Notes under the pieces: generated by a model
Told to the model about the DNA's origin: nothing
Databases searched by the model: none
Seen by the model: only the letters and a program-made list of their open reading frames with translations
Program-made: the position numbers and the translations under genes
Origin: Chiridota heheva
Taxonomy: Eukaryota; Echinodermata; Holothuroidea; Apodida; Chiridotidae
Assembly: GCA_020152595.1 (NCBI GenBank)
Contig: JAIGNY010002305.1
Location: 1,766,001 to 1,830,000, forward strand
Length of the DNA stretch: 64,000 nucleotides
Reading direction: 5' to 3'
Part shown: positions 48,592 to 60,273 of the stretch, in pieces
Layout of the letters: every line of letters starts with the position of its first letter
Position numbering within the stretch: the stretch's first letter is position 1

Positions 48592-48849
48592 GACGTCACA
48601 TGAGGCTGTATTCGTCCTTTGTCGAGGGCAGAATGGAAGGATCAGGAATGCGAGTGGTTGAGCCGCCTCCTGGATCAGCTGACTCGGGCGTCATGGTGGA
48701 AGATGCCACAGGTCAGCTACACCCTGCCGAATTTGTACCCCTGATGGTAGAAGAACGAAGTGGGGGCTATTACGTTACACCGGGTTCCAAAAAGAGGACC
48801 ATGTCTGCAGAACGAAGTTTACTCACTAAATCAATTTCAAGCAGTAAAA
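48592..48849 (+). CDS. foxm1-like: FOXM1-like, exon 2
   Basis: Acceptor atttttctttgcag and donor AAAA|GTAAGC flank 258 nt in phase 1/phase 1. It encodes GRHMRLYSSFVEGRMEGS, then an acidic/polar region ending TKSISSSK. No named domain. Position and phase place it in the N-terminal regulatory region. Confidence 0.85.
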
Positions 48850-49145
48850 GTAAGCCATTTGTGATATTCGAGTCAAGTTCTCCCATTCAGATAACGTTCA
48901 TGGAAGAATGAAAAATAATAACTTAGCATAAGGAAATTTATAGCTTTTTTTGATGATGTCACAAAATTAAATTAAATTTGCATGAATTATTATAATGAAG
49001 CTATAAAATTCTAAAGTGTTGCATATTTTCTCCCAATTACGCTCAAGTTGCTGCAAAATGTCTTACTGCTGAAAAATGCCTTACCTTATCCTGTTGCTAA
49101 TGATTTTGAAACGCCTACTTACAAACTTCTTCATCCTATTATTAG

Positions 49146-49249
49146 AAGGTGGGGCGCAAGATGACAGCCTGACAAATATAACATGGTTGAGACGAATGTC
49201 AGCGCCAGATGTGGAATCCAGTACCACTCCCCACACAGCACCTGCTAGT
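49146..49249 (+). CDS. foxm1-like: FOXM1-like, exon 3
   Basis: Acceptor catcctattattag and donor CTAGT|GTAAGT flank 104 nt (phase 1 in, phase 0 out). It encodes SLTNITWLRRMSAP, close to the SLTNIQWLGKMSSD segment that precedes the forkhead domain in vertebrate FOXM1. This supports FOXM1 rather than another forkhead class. Confidence 0.88.
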
Positions 49250-49456
49250 GTAAGTATAGTGTGTGTTGTTATTATGTGTGAGAGTGATGATAATAATACA
49301 GATTTGTAATAGGCTCATATCTACTCGGCAGAGCGCTCCAAGCACAGAAGACAAATTAAGTTTAACAACACTAGACAAAACAAGAGACAAAAGATATATT
49401 GCAGGAATATTCCTGTGCATGTATGATAGAGGACTATTAAAAAAATAATTTAGTTT

Positions 49457-49810
49457 AAGGAATATTCCCATGTTTTTTTTTCATGTGTACTGTTAAAGAA
49501 TATTCCCATGTTTTTTCGTGTGTACTGTTAAAGGAATATTCCCATGTTTTTTCGTGTGTACTGTTAAAGATGTACTGTTAAAGGAATATTTCCATGTTTT
49601 TCTTATGTACTGTTAAAGGAAATATTCCCATGTTTTTTCTTATGTACTATTAAAGGAATTTTCCTATGTTTTTCGTGTGTACTGTTAAAGGAATATTCCC
49701 ATGTTTTTTCGTATGTACTATTAAAGGAATATTCCCATGTTTTTTTCGTATGTACTGTTAAAGGAATATTCCCATGTTTTTTTCATGTCTACTGTTAAAA
49801 ATATTCCAAT
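49457..49810. repeat. ~36-bp minisatellite resembling a transposon end
   Basis: About ten units of ttaaaggaatattcccatg followed by ttttttcgtgtgtactg, with small length changes. The first half of the unit matches the end of the element at 19861 (ttaaaggaatatttcaatg). It sits directly next to the inverted copy of that element at 49838. Confidence 0.93.
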
Positions 49811-49837
49811 GATTTTTTTGCATGTACTGCATACTTC

Positions 49838-50340
49838 TATAGCCAATTTGGTACAAAACTCGGGTTGATATCATATTCCGTTCAGGAGATACATATTTTT
49901 AAAGATTCCCAATTGTATTTAAAGTTTTTGTACAGTATGATGAATACGTGTTTGATGATGTCATAGAGGCAATTCCATTGCAAATGTTTATGTATTTCTT
50001 TGAATGTTATTTGGTTATTTCTGTATGATTATAGAAAGAAATTTTCCAAAAGTGATTGAAGTAGGGTATATTTGGCAATGTATATAAATACCTAACTTTC
50101 ATCAATTTATTTTTCTAGCAGGTTTTACTAATAAACAAGGATAATAGATTTTAATGAAATTTATCAACTTTGTGGGAGAATGTGTTGCTGTGGCATTTAT
50201 TGGCATTTTTTGTGAACCTTAAAATTTGAATATCTCCTGGTAGGAATAACATATCAACATGATTTGTGTACTAAAATGTTTCTAAATATTTCTCTTTCTA
50301 ATGAAAGGTTACGAAAAAACATGTGAATATTCCTTGAAAT
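49838..50340. mobile_element. fold-back-type element, copy 2 (partner at 19861-20390)
   Basis: Reverse complement of 19861-20390 (agccaatttggtacaaaact to catgtgaatattcctt). Non-coding. It lies between FOXM1-like exons 3 and 4. Confidence 0.75.
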
Positions 50341-50480
50341 AAGTGCACATATGAATGAAATAAATACTCCTAGTAAGCCGATTGGTAATAGAGCCATGTC
50401 GTGACAGCACTAATCAAAAGTTACTTCAATTCCCAAATTGTTTAATTTATTACAAGCATTTTATAATTGTTCTTATACAG

Positions 50481-50642
50481 CATGAAACAGATAGCAACAG
50501 CGACCGACCGCCATATTCTTACAGCGCTCTCATTCAGTTTGCGTTAATCAGCATGCCATCGGGACGGATGACTTTGAAAGACATCTACGAATGGATCCAG
50601 GCAAACTTCCCATACTTCAAGACTGCCAAGCTTGGGTGGAAG
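50481..50642 (+). CDS. foxm1-like: FOXM1-like, exon 4 (forkhead domain, first half)
   Basis: Acceptor tgttcttatacag and donor GGAAG|GTATTG flank 54 codons in phase 0/0. It encodes DSNSDRPPYSYSALIQFALI and RMTLKDIYEWIQANFPYFK, then GWK. This is the start of a winged-helix domain (helices 1-2) and is closest to the FOXM1 pattern: DSxSxRPPYSY start, RMTLKDIYxWI and FPYFK..GWK. Confidence 0.96.
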
Positions 50643-50822
50643 GTATTGGTTCAATAGTTAAATTTTAAGTTTTTAACCTCCGCCGACAGAGTTGGATGGA
50701 GGTTATGTTTTCTCCTGTGTTTATTTGTTTGCCAATTGCCATCAACATATCTTAAGAACTTAGTAGTGACTGGAGTTTGATTTAAGTTACTTTTGGCATT
50801 GCCACTATTTACATTGCACATG

Positions 50823-50931
50823 TTAACCCTTACTCTACCAGCACCTTTTTGAAAGTGCGCCTGGGATGCGGAGACAAAGACGGGGCACCCAAAACGGCGA
50901 TAATATCGCCGCGTGGTAGAGTAAGGGTTAA
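50823..50931. mobile_element. 109-bp palindromic MITE, copy 1
   Basis: TTAA-cccttactctaccagcac at the left and gtggtagagtaaggg-TTAA at the right. GC-rich centre with gcgcctgggatgcggag and cgataatatcgccgcg. It lies 180 bp after the forkhead exon. Confidence 0.9.
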
Positions 50932-51066
50932 GCACAAGCTAATTATTGAAGGGTCCTCTGTCTTCCTAGCAGCAAACACGGGCTTTTTCGCTCCAGTTAC
51001 CCGGTGGGCCATCCACTGGGACCATGCTGCATATATTTTCGAGTTGGCACACTTGTCGCGGGTTGA

Positions 51067-51173
51067 TTAACCCTTACTCTACCAGTACCTTTTTGGAAAT
51101 GCGCCTGGGAGGCGGAGTCAAAGACAGAGCACCCAAGACTGATAATATCGCCGCGTGGTAAAGTAAGGGTTAA
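51067..51173. mobile_element. 107-bp palindromic MITE, copy 2
   Basis: TTAA-cccttactctaccagtac to gtggtaaagtaaggg-TTAA, about 88% identical to 50823-50931 and in the same orientation. Confidence 0.9.
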
Positions 51174-52357
51174 GCAAATGTTCATGCACAGCGAAGCAAT
51201 GTGATTGGACAAGAGGTGACACACCTCTAATTTGCATTGTACCTTTATCTTGTGACAAACGGTTGTTAAATTGGTGCATTATAGAGGGTTGTTATACTTT
51301 TTCACGGGGAAGTTACTTTTCTGTATTATATATTGCATTTGTTGTTGATTTTAAATACGAATGAGCATGAACAGCGCTCAGCCCAACTGTAAATTTTCCA
51401 TGGCAAAGGGACTGTAAGGAAAGTTGTTCATCCATGAACCCCTAAAGGACTGGTGACATGTAGAAGCAAGTTGGCTTTAAACTGATGTTTGACACTCACT
51501 GAATACTGAGTAACCCCTATATCTCCAAAATGATAATTGGAAAAGTGTGAAAATCCTGTTATTTTGAAGTTTAGAATAACCACTTTCTGTGGCGTCTGCA
51601 AACTTATTTAAATATGTGACATTGCAAGTTGTAGACCCCCAGAACTGCCTATTTAAACGCATACAAAGTAATTACAGACCTAAAAAGTTAAGAAATTTCA
51701 TCCAGAAGATTCCTTTTGAGAACTTGACGGAGATATTATAGACTGCCATATTATACCTGAAGATGCAATCCAACCATAAATGTTCCGGATATTACTGGGG
51801 GAAATCAGCCATTCTGAGCCGGCTGAACGCGAAGTTCAACAAACCCTTAATAAACACCTTCACAACACTGCAGATTGAAGGTAACTTACGAATACATTTT
51901 GAAATAATTAGTGCCTTCAGTCTCATCTGGTACATGCACTGATTCATACAATTCTCTCCTTTTCATCTAAGCTATACCATCATGCGATCTATTTCATAAA
52001 AATCGCTAAAAGTTTAGGCCTACAACTGGACTCAAGCTAGTAGTAGCCAATAAATACACACAATACACAAACGCATTGTATGTGTATAGGCTAGGTCTAT
52101 GTATGTATGTGCATAGGCTAGGTCTACGTACGTACAGCCAGCTGGAGATCAGTAATATCACTGTCCAACTTGACAAGTCACAAAATTTTAATAACAGAAA
52201 TCAGAATAGAAAGTTAAGTCGTTTATATGAGTGGCAAAAATAGGTTTTTCTAAGATTGTAAAAGACAGACATTTTTTGAACTACATATGTATTAGAAAGT
52301 TGTTCCAAATTAAAAATACATCAGTTGATACCAAATTTGCTAAATGTCACCAAACCT

Positions 52358-53680
52358 TTAAAGAATTAGTTCAGGGGTCATGCAAGTCCATCTTATATGA
52401 AAGAGGACTACAAAAGAAACAAAATGGTGAAGAAAGCATTCAATAATCTTACTCATCAAGAAAATATGTAAGTTTAAAGTTCTGTATCATTTGTGTATAA
52501 ACGACTGAAATCAGACTAGTTTTGATGCATAGCCTCAGATTCCTCATAGTTTGTATGTATTCTATCATATTTTGTCTTGTATTTTTGTATCCTAAAAACC
52601 ATTGGATATGTCAGGAAAGTAGTAAAACAGAATCTAGTAAGCATAATTTTAATTTACCACCTGAAGAAAGTTGAAAGAAAAATAATTCAAATACTTAAGT
52701 ATTTTAACAAATTTTCTCTGAAATACATTACTAATTGTTAAGAATGTGTGGATGAGGGTGCCAACCTTCCATAGTAGACTTACTACACCATCATTTCTCA
52801 CACATAAGACAACCTATGAAGATATTCCATAACTTGTTAGACTTACTACACCATCATTTCTCACAATCCCATGAAGAAGCTCTGGCTTTAAACTTGAATA
52901 TCCATTTTAGCCAAAAGATATTGTACTATGGTCATTCTGTGTTCTGTATCCATGAAAGGTATTTTATTTTCGGTTAATTACCAGTTTTTTGTTTTATCTA
53001 TTAAAGGGGGAGAGGCCGCCCCTGTAAAATAAAGTCTGACATAATCCTTATTTCATATAAAAGAATTGAAAATAACAAATGTACTAACCAAGCTTCATAA
53101 CTCCAGAAACAATCCTAACACATTTTTTGAAATTATTTAAAACTTTAATGCTACTACTACTACCATGGCAGTACCATGGGAGCTGCCATTTTGATTTCAA
53201 AACATGCAGATTATGATGTCATCAGTCCAGCAGGATGTTGGAATGCTTTGTATTTCTTTATAATCTACCTCAAGTTTTCTAGCTGATGAAAAATTGTTTT
53301 CGTTTTGTAAGGGTCAAGGAATTTTTTGTGTTCACATGAAATTATCAAAACATGTTGTTAAAACTTTGTTTCACATCGTTTTGAATAAAAACTTGAATCA
53401 CATTTATAAAGAAATACGTTATAATCTTTATGTCCCTGTTGGGGAAATTATGTCAATATGCACAATATTTCTATACAGAATTGAAGAAAATGGCAGCCCC
53501 CATGTATTGATTTCAAACATGAATATAGCTTGAGATAGGAATAAGATTTTGACTTGCTGTATTTGGCAGTTGGTTAAGATTTTTATCCTCTATTATATGA
53601 AATAATGATTGTATCAGCCTTTATTTCTCCTTTATGTCCTGTTTCATATAAGATGATTGGCCACTGAACTAATCCTTTAA
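52358..53680. mobile_element. TTAA-flanked MITE, copy 4, with nested insertion
   Basis: TTAA-agaattagttcaggggtca at the left and gccactgaactaatcct-TTAA at the right are the ends of the TTAA family. The centre is enlarged by a second repeat (53015-53640) whose ends are a gtctgacataatccttattt and ataatgattgtatcagcct inverted pair. That repeat recurs at 54590-55300. Confidence 0.8.
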
Positions 53681-53869
53681 TTAGATATGTTTAACATTTA
53701 TGATATAAGTGTGAATAATAGGCACACATGCAGATTAGAATTAAAGAAACAGCACTTTGCCTTATATAGTAATGAACAAAAGGTGACAAGCATACTTATT
53801 TCCAGAGAAACATGTTTGTAGTTTTCCAACAATTACACTGTAATGGGTTCTGCCAATTATCTTGTCATA

Positions 53870-54215
53870 ATCAGCCAGATCCGATCCGATTTCCGATAAT
53901 TGTTTATGATAGTACTAATTAATGGTGATAAACATGCTGTGGGCAGTGTTAGTGAGCATAAATCAACATGGATGTATAAGATAATAAGGAGGAGAATACA
54001 TGTTGAAATTGAAAATCAAAGATAAAATACATTTTTCGTCATCAACATGAATATATATATTTTTTTTCTCTCAGCTTTTCAGGTTTTAACGTTTAAAAAA
54101 GAAAAGAAAATTAATACAAAAGAAATGAAATACAAAATAACAATGATCGAATCGGCAATCCGCCGGCATTTCACCGATTCTAATTTTGTTGCCGATCAGT
54201 CATAATCGGCCTTGT
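53870..54215. mobile_element. possible TIR element (ATCGG-rich ends)
   Basis: cagccagatccgatccgatt at the left and cgatcagtcataatcggcct at the right are loosely inverted, around an AT-rich centre. It ends about 40 bp before exon 5. Weak evidence. Confidence 0.35.
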
Positions 54216-54254
54216 TTGTGAAGCCCTTGTATTTTTTTTTTTTTACATTTATAG

Positions 54255-54541
54255 AATTCAATCAGGCACAACTTATCCCTTCACAAGATCTTCATTCGAG
54301 AAGCTCCAGACGGTCCAGGAAAACCAGCCTTTTGGACCCTAAAGCCTGGCACTGTGGTGCGCCTCCCAGAGAATCGTCTTTCATCATGGAAGGTAACATG
54401 ACAACGGATTGCTCCCACAAAGTCCCCCAGTCATATGCGGTACGGACGGGTGTCACGGTGCCAGCATCATGAGGGCAGCAGATGGGAGTCGTGTTCATGT
54501 CAGCCCAGCTTCTCTCGCAGCAAGACCGAGAATAAAGCAAG
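54255..54541 (+). CDS. foxm1-like: FOXM1-like, exon 5 (forkhead second half), one apparent frame break
   Basis: Acceptor ttttttacatttatag opens in phase 0 with NSIRHNLSLHKIFIREAP, the recognition helix and following strands, then FWTLKPGTVVRLPENR and a stop (TGA 54399-54401). In the next frame, after a TAA at 54394, codons stay open from HDNGLLPQSPP to AARPRIKQ and reach donor CAAG|GTAATT (54541) in phase 1. This joins the last exon as KQEPSRPKPILPR, matching human TELP..RRKMKPLLPR. So both halves belong to one exon, and one extra base lies in 54394-54401. Alternatively AAG|GTAACA at 54392 is a real donor, but its phase does not fit the last exon. Confidence 0.85.
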
Positions 54542-54589
54542 GTAATTAGCTAGCTTACATAATTTATGGTTCTCAAACCACAAGTTTTA

Positions 54590-55300
54590 AACGAGACAAA
54601 GTCTGACATAATCCTTCTTTCATATGATATAATAAAAAGTTACAAGGTCTTCTGACCTAGTTTCATATTTCCCAAAGCAATCTAACACATTTTTTAAAGT
54701 TTTAAAAACTTAAATGATGCTACTAAATAGTACTATAGCTGCTATTTTGATTTTCTAAACATGCAGATTATGATGTCATCAGCCCAGCAGGATGTTGGAA
54801 TGCTTTGTATTTCTTTATAATCTACCTCAGGTTTTTTAACTAATGAAAAATTGTTTTCCATTTGTTAGGGTCAAGGTCATTTTTGTGCACACATGAAATT
54901 ATCAAATCATGCTGTAAAAACTTTGTGTCACGTCATTTTGGAATATAAACTTTAAAAAAAATATTTTTAAAGAAATACATTTTAATTCTTATGTTCCTTT
55001 TAGGAAAATAATAATAGGAACATTTATATAGCGCTTAATCCACACTGTGGAGTATACTCAAAGCGCTTATACAATAAAAATTATAGGTTAATGTAAATAA
55101 ACGATTAAATCAAATTATAATAAAAATCAATAATACTTGAACAAGTAATGTCATCATGCACAAGATTTCAATATATGATTGAACAAAATGGCAGCTTCTA
55201 TTTGTTGACTTCAAACAAATAACTTTAGGTAGGAATAAGATTTCGACTTGCTATTTTTTTGATGCTCTATCATATGAAATAAGGATTTTATCAGACTTTA
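54590..55300. mobile_element. second copy of the 53015-53640 repeat, with SINE-like insert
   Basis: gtctgacataatccttcttt to ataaggattttatcagactt, with internal gattatgatgtcatcagccc shared with 53210. It is interrupted at about 55010-55135 by a different short repeat, tttatatagcgcttaatcca to ctcaaagcgcttatac, itself a small inverted repeat. This is a nested insertion. Confidence 0.8.
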
Positions 55301-55309
55301 CCTCCTTTT

Positions 55310-56140
55310 TTTTTTGTATTTAAATATCAAGAGTAGGACAGTACAACACTAACGTTATGTGAAAGTTACAATGTACCATACAGTAATACTTACAGCCTGA
55401 CGTAACAAGTGGAGTTCACAGAAGTAATGGATGAGAACTTGAGTCAATATTTCCACTTTATCCAGAAGAAAATGTCCTAAAATAGTTAGCATAACGCTAA
55501 TTAAGTGATATTCTGATGTCTGATTCAATGAGACTGATGTTTTGAAATAGCCTAGGTCAATGTGACACAGTTATACTGTGGAACAGGGTTTGCACTAGCT
55601 TTGGATTTTTGGGAGGAAAATTCCCTCTTTCAAAAGATTTTTGTTAGGGATTTTAGAATTTTGGTAGGGAATTTCATAATTTTAGTAGGTAAGTTCCACG
55701 TGTAGGCAGATGATGCCAAAAATAACCTTTTACCAAAGGTAAAACTCTTAAATTATATTTACTACCGTAAATTGCTTAAATATTAGGGCTTTGTATTTAC
55801 GTTTATAGCGACCTAGATGGCCAATTTTGTGTTCGTTTAAATGTGACCTTTGACCTAGAGTTTTGCAAAAATTGGGAAAATGTTGCAATACCAGTTAAGA
55901 CCCCTGACACCTAGCGACATGCTGTGCTATCATGACCACGCTTTTTAGAGCAATAAATAAGAAACATCTTTGCCCCCCCACAAAACCAAAAAAAGTTTTC
56001 ATATGCCACGATACCTAATACTTACCTAAACTACGCCCTAAACACTCCTTCTTCCACGTCTTCCCCCTCCCTGGCAATCTACACAATTTCCCATACCTTC
56101 AACTGCACATGGCCATTGTAGTACATGGCTCAGGCTGAGT
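55310..56140 (+). other. FOXM1-like last intron, no exon seen
   Basis: AT-rich. A block at 55580-55690 (gggtttgcactagctttgga, gggaatttcataatttta) resembles the flank blocks at 14960 and 18400. No exon. Confidence 0.4.
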
Positions 56141-57049
56141 TCTTAGTGTAGGGATGTACCAGATCCAAATTTTTTAGATCCGTCCGGAACCGGATTTGGC
56201 CAGATCTGAGATGAAATCTGGATTTCCCTTACAAAAAAAGATATCAATAACAAAATGATATTATGGAAAGGGAGAATACCTAATAAGATAAAGTATATAA
56301 TTTGTTAGAATTGTCCCTGTAAATAGGACTTCGAGTGGTGTACAGTGTAAATACATTATCTAATTAACAGAAGTATTAACTGCAACAAAAGTCTGAATGA
56401 TTGCATGATACATGTAAATGTGTTTGTTTAAAACTTAGAGTGCACCTTTGACAGTTTGAAGTTTGTGAAAAGGTCACATTTAAAAAACTCATATATTGAG
56501 AAAGAAAGGAAATTAGTGGGTTGTGAAGAAACTGCAAATAATTACAGCAATTATTCATCATTTGGTAAAAAATGTTTTCCTTGGAATAAAAAACATCATT
56601 GTGTATACCATTCCAGAAATAGAAGAAAACATATTACATGGATATCAACATTAGGCTTAATAGTGCTAAAACTGCAGTTCTAAGTGTAATTTAGATTTGT
56701 CACCAAGAATGTATTTCAATATTTACAACTGTTATGCTGATCAAAGAATGTTTTTTTTTTTAGATGAATATTTAATAATCCATTGTACTTTAACTGACAG
56801 TGTGACCCTATTAGATGAAAACTTTTCCATTCCATCTATCTGAAAAGAGACTACATGTATTTTATGTTGCATTATATAATTAGTTCAATTTAGCAATATA
56901 TATTGAAGGGAAGCAGTTTAACAGATGACAATGATGAAGAAAAGAGAGAAGCCCTACAAAAAGGGGTAAAGCAACAATGATAAGATAAGGAATGTCTATG
57001 GCTAAAGTTAACTACCCAATTTTTGGCAGGCACCTATACTTTTGCTTTT

Positions 57050-58400
57050 TCAGAGGGTCTCCACCCTGCCCCTTATTGCCTCCCCCACCCTGCCCCTTAT
57101 TGCCTCCACCCTGCCCCTTATTGCCTCTTCCACCTTGCCCTTTATTGCCTCCTCCACCCTGCCCCTTATTGCCTCCTCCACCCTGCCCCTTATTGCCTCC
57201 TCCACCCTGCCCCTTATTGCCCCCACCCTGCCCCTTATTGCCTCCACCCTGCCCCTTATTGCCTCCACCCTGCCCCTTATTGCCTCCACCCTGCCCCTTA
57301 TTGCCTCCACCCTGCCCCTTATTGCCTACACCCTGCCTCTTATTGCCTCCACCCTGCCTCTTATTGCCTCCACCCTGCCCCTTATTGCCTCCACCCTGCC
57401 CCTTATTGCCTCCACCCTGCCCCTTATCGCCTACACCCTGCCCCCTTATTGCCTCCACCCTGCCCCTTATTGCCTCCACCCTTCCCCTTACTGCCTCCAC
57501 CCTGCCTCTTATTGCCTCCACCCTGCCCCTTATTGCCACCACCCTGCCCCTTATTGTCTCCACCCTGCCTCTTATTGCCTCCACCCTGCCCCTTATTGCC
57601 TCCACCCTGCCTCTTATTGCCTACATCCTGCCCCTTATTGCCTACACCCTGCCTCTTATTGCCTCCACCCTTCCCCTTACTGCCTCCACCCTGCCTCTTA
57701 TTGCCTCCACCCTGCCCCTTATCGCCTACACCCTGCCCATTATTGCCTCCACCCTTCCCCTTACTGCCTCCACCCTGCCTCTTATTGCCTCCACCCTGCC
57801 CCTATTGCCACCACCCTGCCCCTTATTGTCTCCACCCTGCCTCTTATTGCCTCCACCCTGCCCCTTATTGCCTCCACCCTGCCCCTTATTGCCACCACCC
57901 TGCCCCTTATTGCCTCCACCCTGCCCCTTATTGCCTCCACCCTGCCTCTTATTGCCTACACCCTGCCCCTTATTGCCTCCACCCTGCCTCTTATTGCCTC
58001 CACCTTGCCCCTTATTGCCTCCACCCTGCCCCCTTATTGCCTCCACCCTGCCCCCTTATTGCCTCCACCCTGCCCCTTATTGCCTCCACCCTGCCCCTTA
58101 TTGCCTCCACCCTTCCCTTACTGCCTCCACCCTGCCTCTTATTGCCTCCACCCTGCCCCTTATTGCCACCACCCTGCCCCCCCATTGCCTCCACCCTGCC
58201 TCTTATTGCCTCCACCCTGCCCCTTATTGCCTCCACCCTGCCCCTTATTGCCTACACCCTGCCCCTTATTGCCTACACCCTGCCCCTTATTGCCTACACC
58301 CTTCCCCTTACTGCCTCCACCCTGCCTCTTATTACCTCCACCCTGCCACTTATTGCCTCCACCCTGCCCCTTACTCCCTCCACCCTGCCCACTTTCACTA
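57050..58400. repeat. 21-bp C-rich minisatellite
   Basis: About 64 units of ccaccctgccccttattgcc plus t, with variants (cctcttattg, acaccctg, cttccccttactg, 1-nt gains of C). Because 21 is a multiple of 3, all three + frames stay open (469-479 codons, LLPPPCP, TLPLIAS and HPAPYCL repeats), as do long - frames. These are repeat artefacts inside an intron, not a protein. Confidence 0.96.
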
Positions 58401-58569
58401 AGAGCCCTACATTTTATTCACAACCAGAAAACCAAAGCTTATGAGGTTCCGACGTGCAATTATATGGATTTTAATTTTTGAACTATTGTATAATAAGTGT
58501 TATTACACAATGGGCTCAAAATAACAATGGCACCAAATAACTCAGTTCTCACAAAATGGAATTGCACAA

Positions 58570-59105
58570 TTAATTAAGTTCAACAATTTGTATCCCATTA
58601 CACTTACTAACAACATTACTTCAAACATTTTAACTTTAAGCCCTGTCTACTCATTAATATGCATGATATTGCCACCAAAAACAATAGGGCACATCTGCAG
58701 TCCATGGGTAATTTGTGTTCCACATGTTATGACCTGAATCCCACATAACATTCTTGAGATACTGTGTTTACAAAGCTTTCTTTAACAAAATCATGTTAAG
58801 CCTCTGCCCACTAAGTATATTAACAAAATTCAACATTTTTGTACCATGAACATGTACACACTAGTTAACAACATAATCACACCCTATATGAAACAAAACA
58901 TACCTGCGGTTGTTAAAGTTTGAGCATTTTAAGATTTTAACATTAAGCCCCGCCTACTCATTGATATGCATGACATCACTATCAAAAACAAAGGATACAT
59001 CTGTGGATCATGGGCTATCTGTGTACAAAATTTGACATGAATCTAGTTTACTGCATGCCATCATGACTGAATAGGTTCCTAATGCTATCGCATTGGAATT
59101 ATTTT
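58570..59105 (-). repeat. ~290-bp repeat units, inverted relative to 10258-11255
   Basis: Two units in reverse complement: cattaatatgcatgatattg with caaaaacaatagggcacatc, and cattgatatgcatgacatca with caaaaacaaaggatacatct. They end at ggttcctaatgctatcgcat, matching the outer edge at 10258. Confidence 0.75.
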
Positions 59106-60273
59106 GGAAATATTTTGCCTTCTTTTCATGCTATTACACAGCAGTTTATTCCCCTAACAATATAATAAGATGCAGGGACACTACTTGTTGAATTGATTAC
59201 TCCATGATTTACATTTCAAGTGTCTTCAAGACTTTAAACCTGCCCACAAAGTGCCCTTGATGCCTTGTAAATGCCCCTTTTTGTCAGTGACATTCCCTAC
59301 CCCTTTCTGGATCAAGCTTGTTGTTTGTATTACTCTGATAGAAACTGCCAGAAATGTTTATATTTTTATACTTACTGTTTGTTGTCATGGTTGTAGGCCC
59401 TATACTATGAAAAAGCTTCAGTTCATTACAATAGTTGTATCAGTTTGGTCATACCATGGATGTATTGTTCTACCTACCTCCATGGTCATATGTACTTGGT
59501 TTGGTTGATTTATTCTAACAGTAGCTCAAAGTTTTCATAATTTTAAATAAATTATTATGTTAAACTGTATCTTTCTTTACTTTGATAGTTTTATTATTTT
59601 TTGGAAAGAATTTACTTCAATTTGAGCTGTTAACATCATCTTCTTTAGAGAAAATTAGAGCCAGATTTTTAGAATAATCGGCTGGATTTTTGTGCAAATC
59701 CGGCTCCTCACTATCTGGTCGGATAGTCCGGCCAGATCTGATATCCGGTACATCCCTACTTATTACTAGCAGCTACCATGCTGAAGAAACTGACTGTAAA
59801 TAGTTTTGTGATAGCCCCCTTATATATCGCTGAGAACATTCCAGAATTGAAATGAAGTTCCCAAATGAGGCTAAACTGGGAAGTCTTTTGACTGCTTAAT
59901 AAACTTTTGATCCAATGCAGATCTAAGACTTGAGATTCTTTTGTTTGGAAAATGACCACGCAATTGGCGAAGAATTTTGTGTGACACGCATGCAAATCAA
60001 AGAAGCTTACGGTTTGTTTTAGGTATCTTTGGTTCAAAGAGATTTTTAATCGCTAAAATTCATATTGTTACTCGAGGCCTAATGTTATCACTGAATGCTT
60101 AGCGCGGTTTTGAACGCTTGTCTTAGCCAGCAGCCCCCGGTAGCTGTGCCACCATCCCGCATGGCTTCTAATTTTGTGCGAGATTCTGAGAAGTGATTGC
60201 GCGATTCTCACAATCGCGCTGCTAATACAATCCCTGCTGTGGAAGCTATGCATTGTAGGTTTCTCTGTGTCTT

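Larger units (their letters stand above)
56149..59758. mobile_element. 3.6-kb composite with TAGGGATGTACC termini
   Basis: tagggatgtaccagatccaa at 56149 and gatatccggtacatccctac at 59758 are inverted, with further inverted blocks (ccggatttggccagatctga; atagtccggccagatctgat). It contains the 21-bp minisatellite (57050-58400) and the inverted ~290-bp repeats (58570-59105). Flanks (cttagtg, cttatta) give only weak support for a target duplication. No transposase is seen. Confidence 0.65.

Noticed and set aside
57050-58400. CRISPR array or other spaced repeat system
   Set aside because: Units are contiguous without unique spacers and the genome is eukaryotic.
56992-58481. Three overlapping frames of 469-479 codons (Leu-Pro-Cys-rich)
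   Set aside because: They come from a 21-bp tandem repeat without stops, are open in all three frames and lie inside a FOXM1-like intron.
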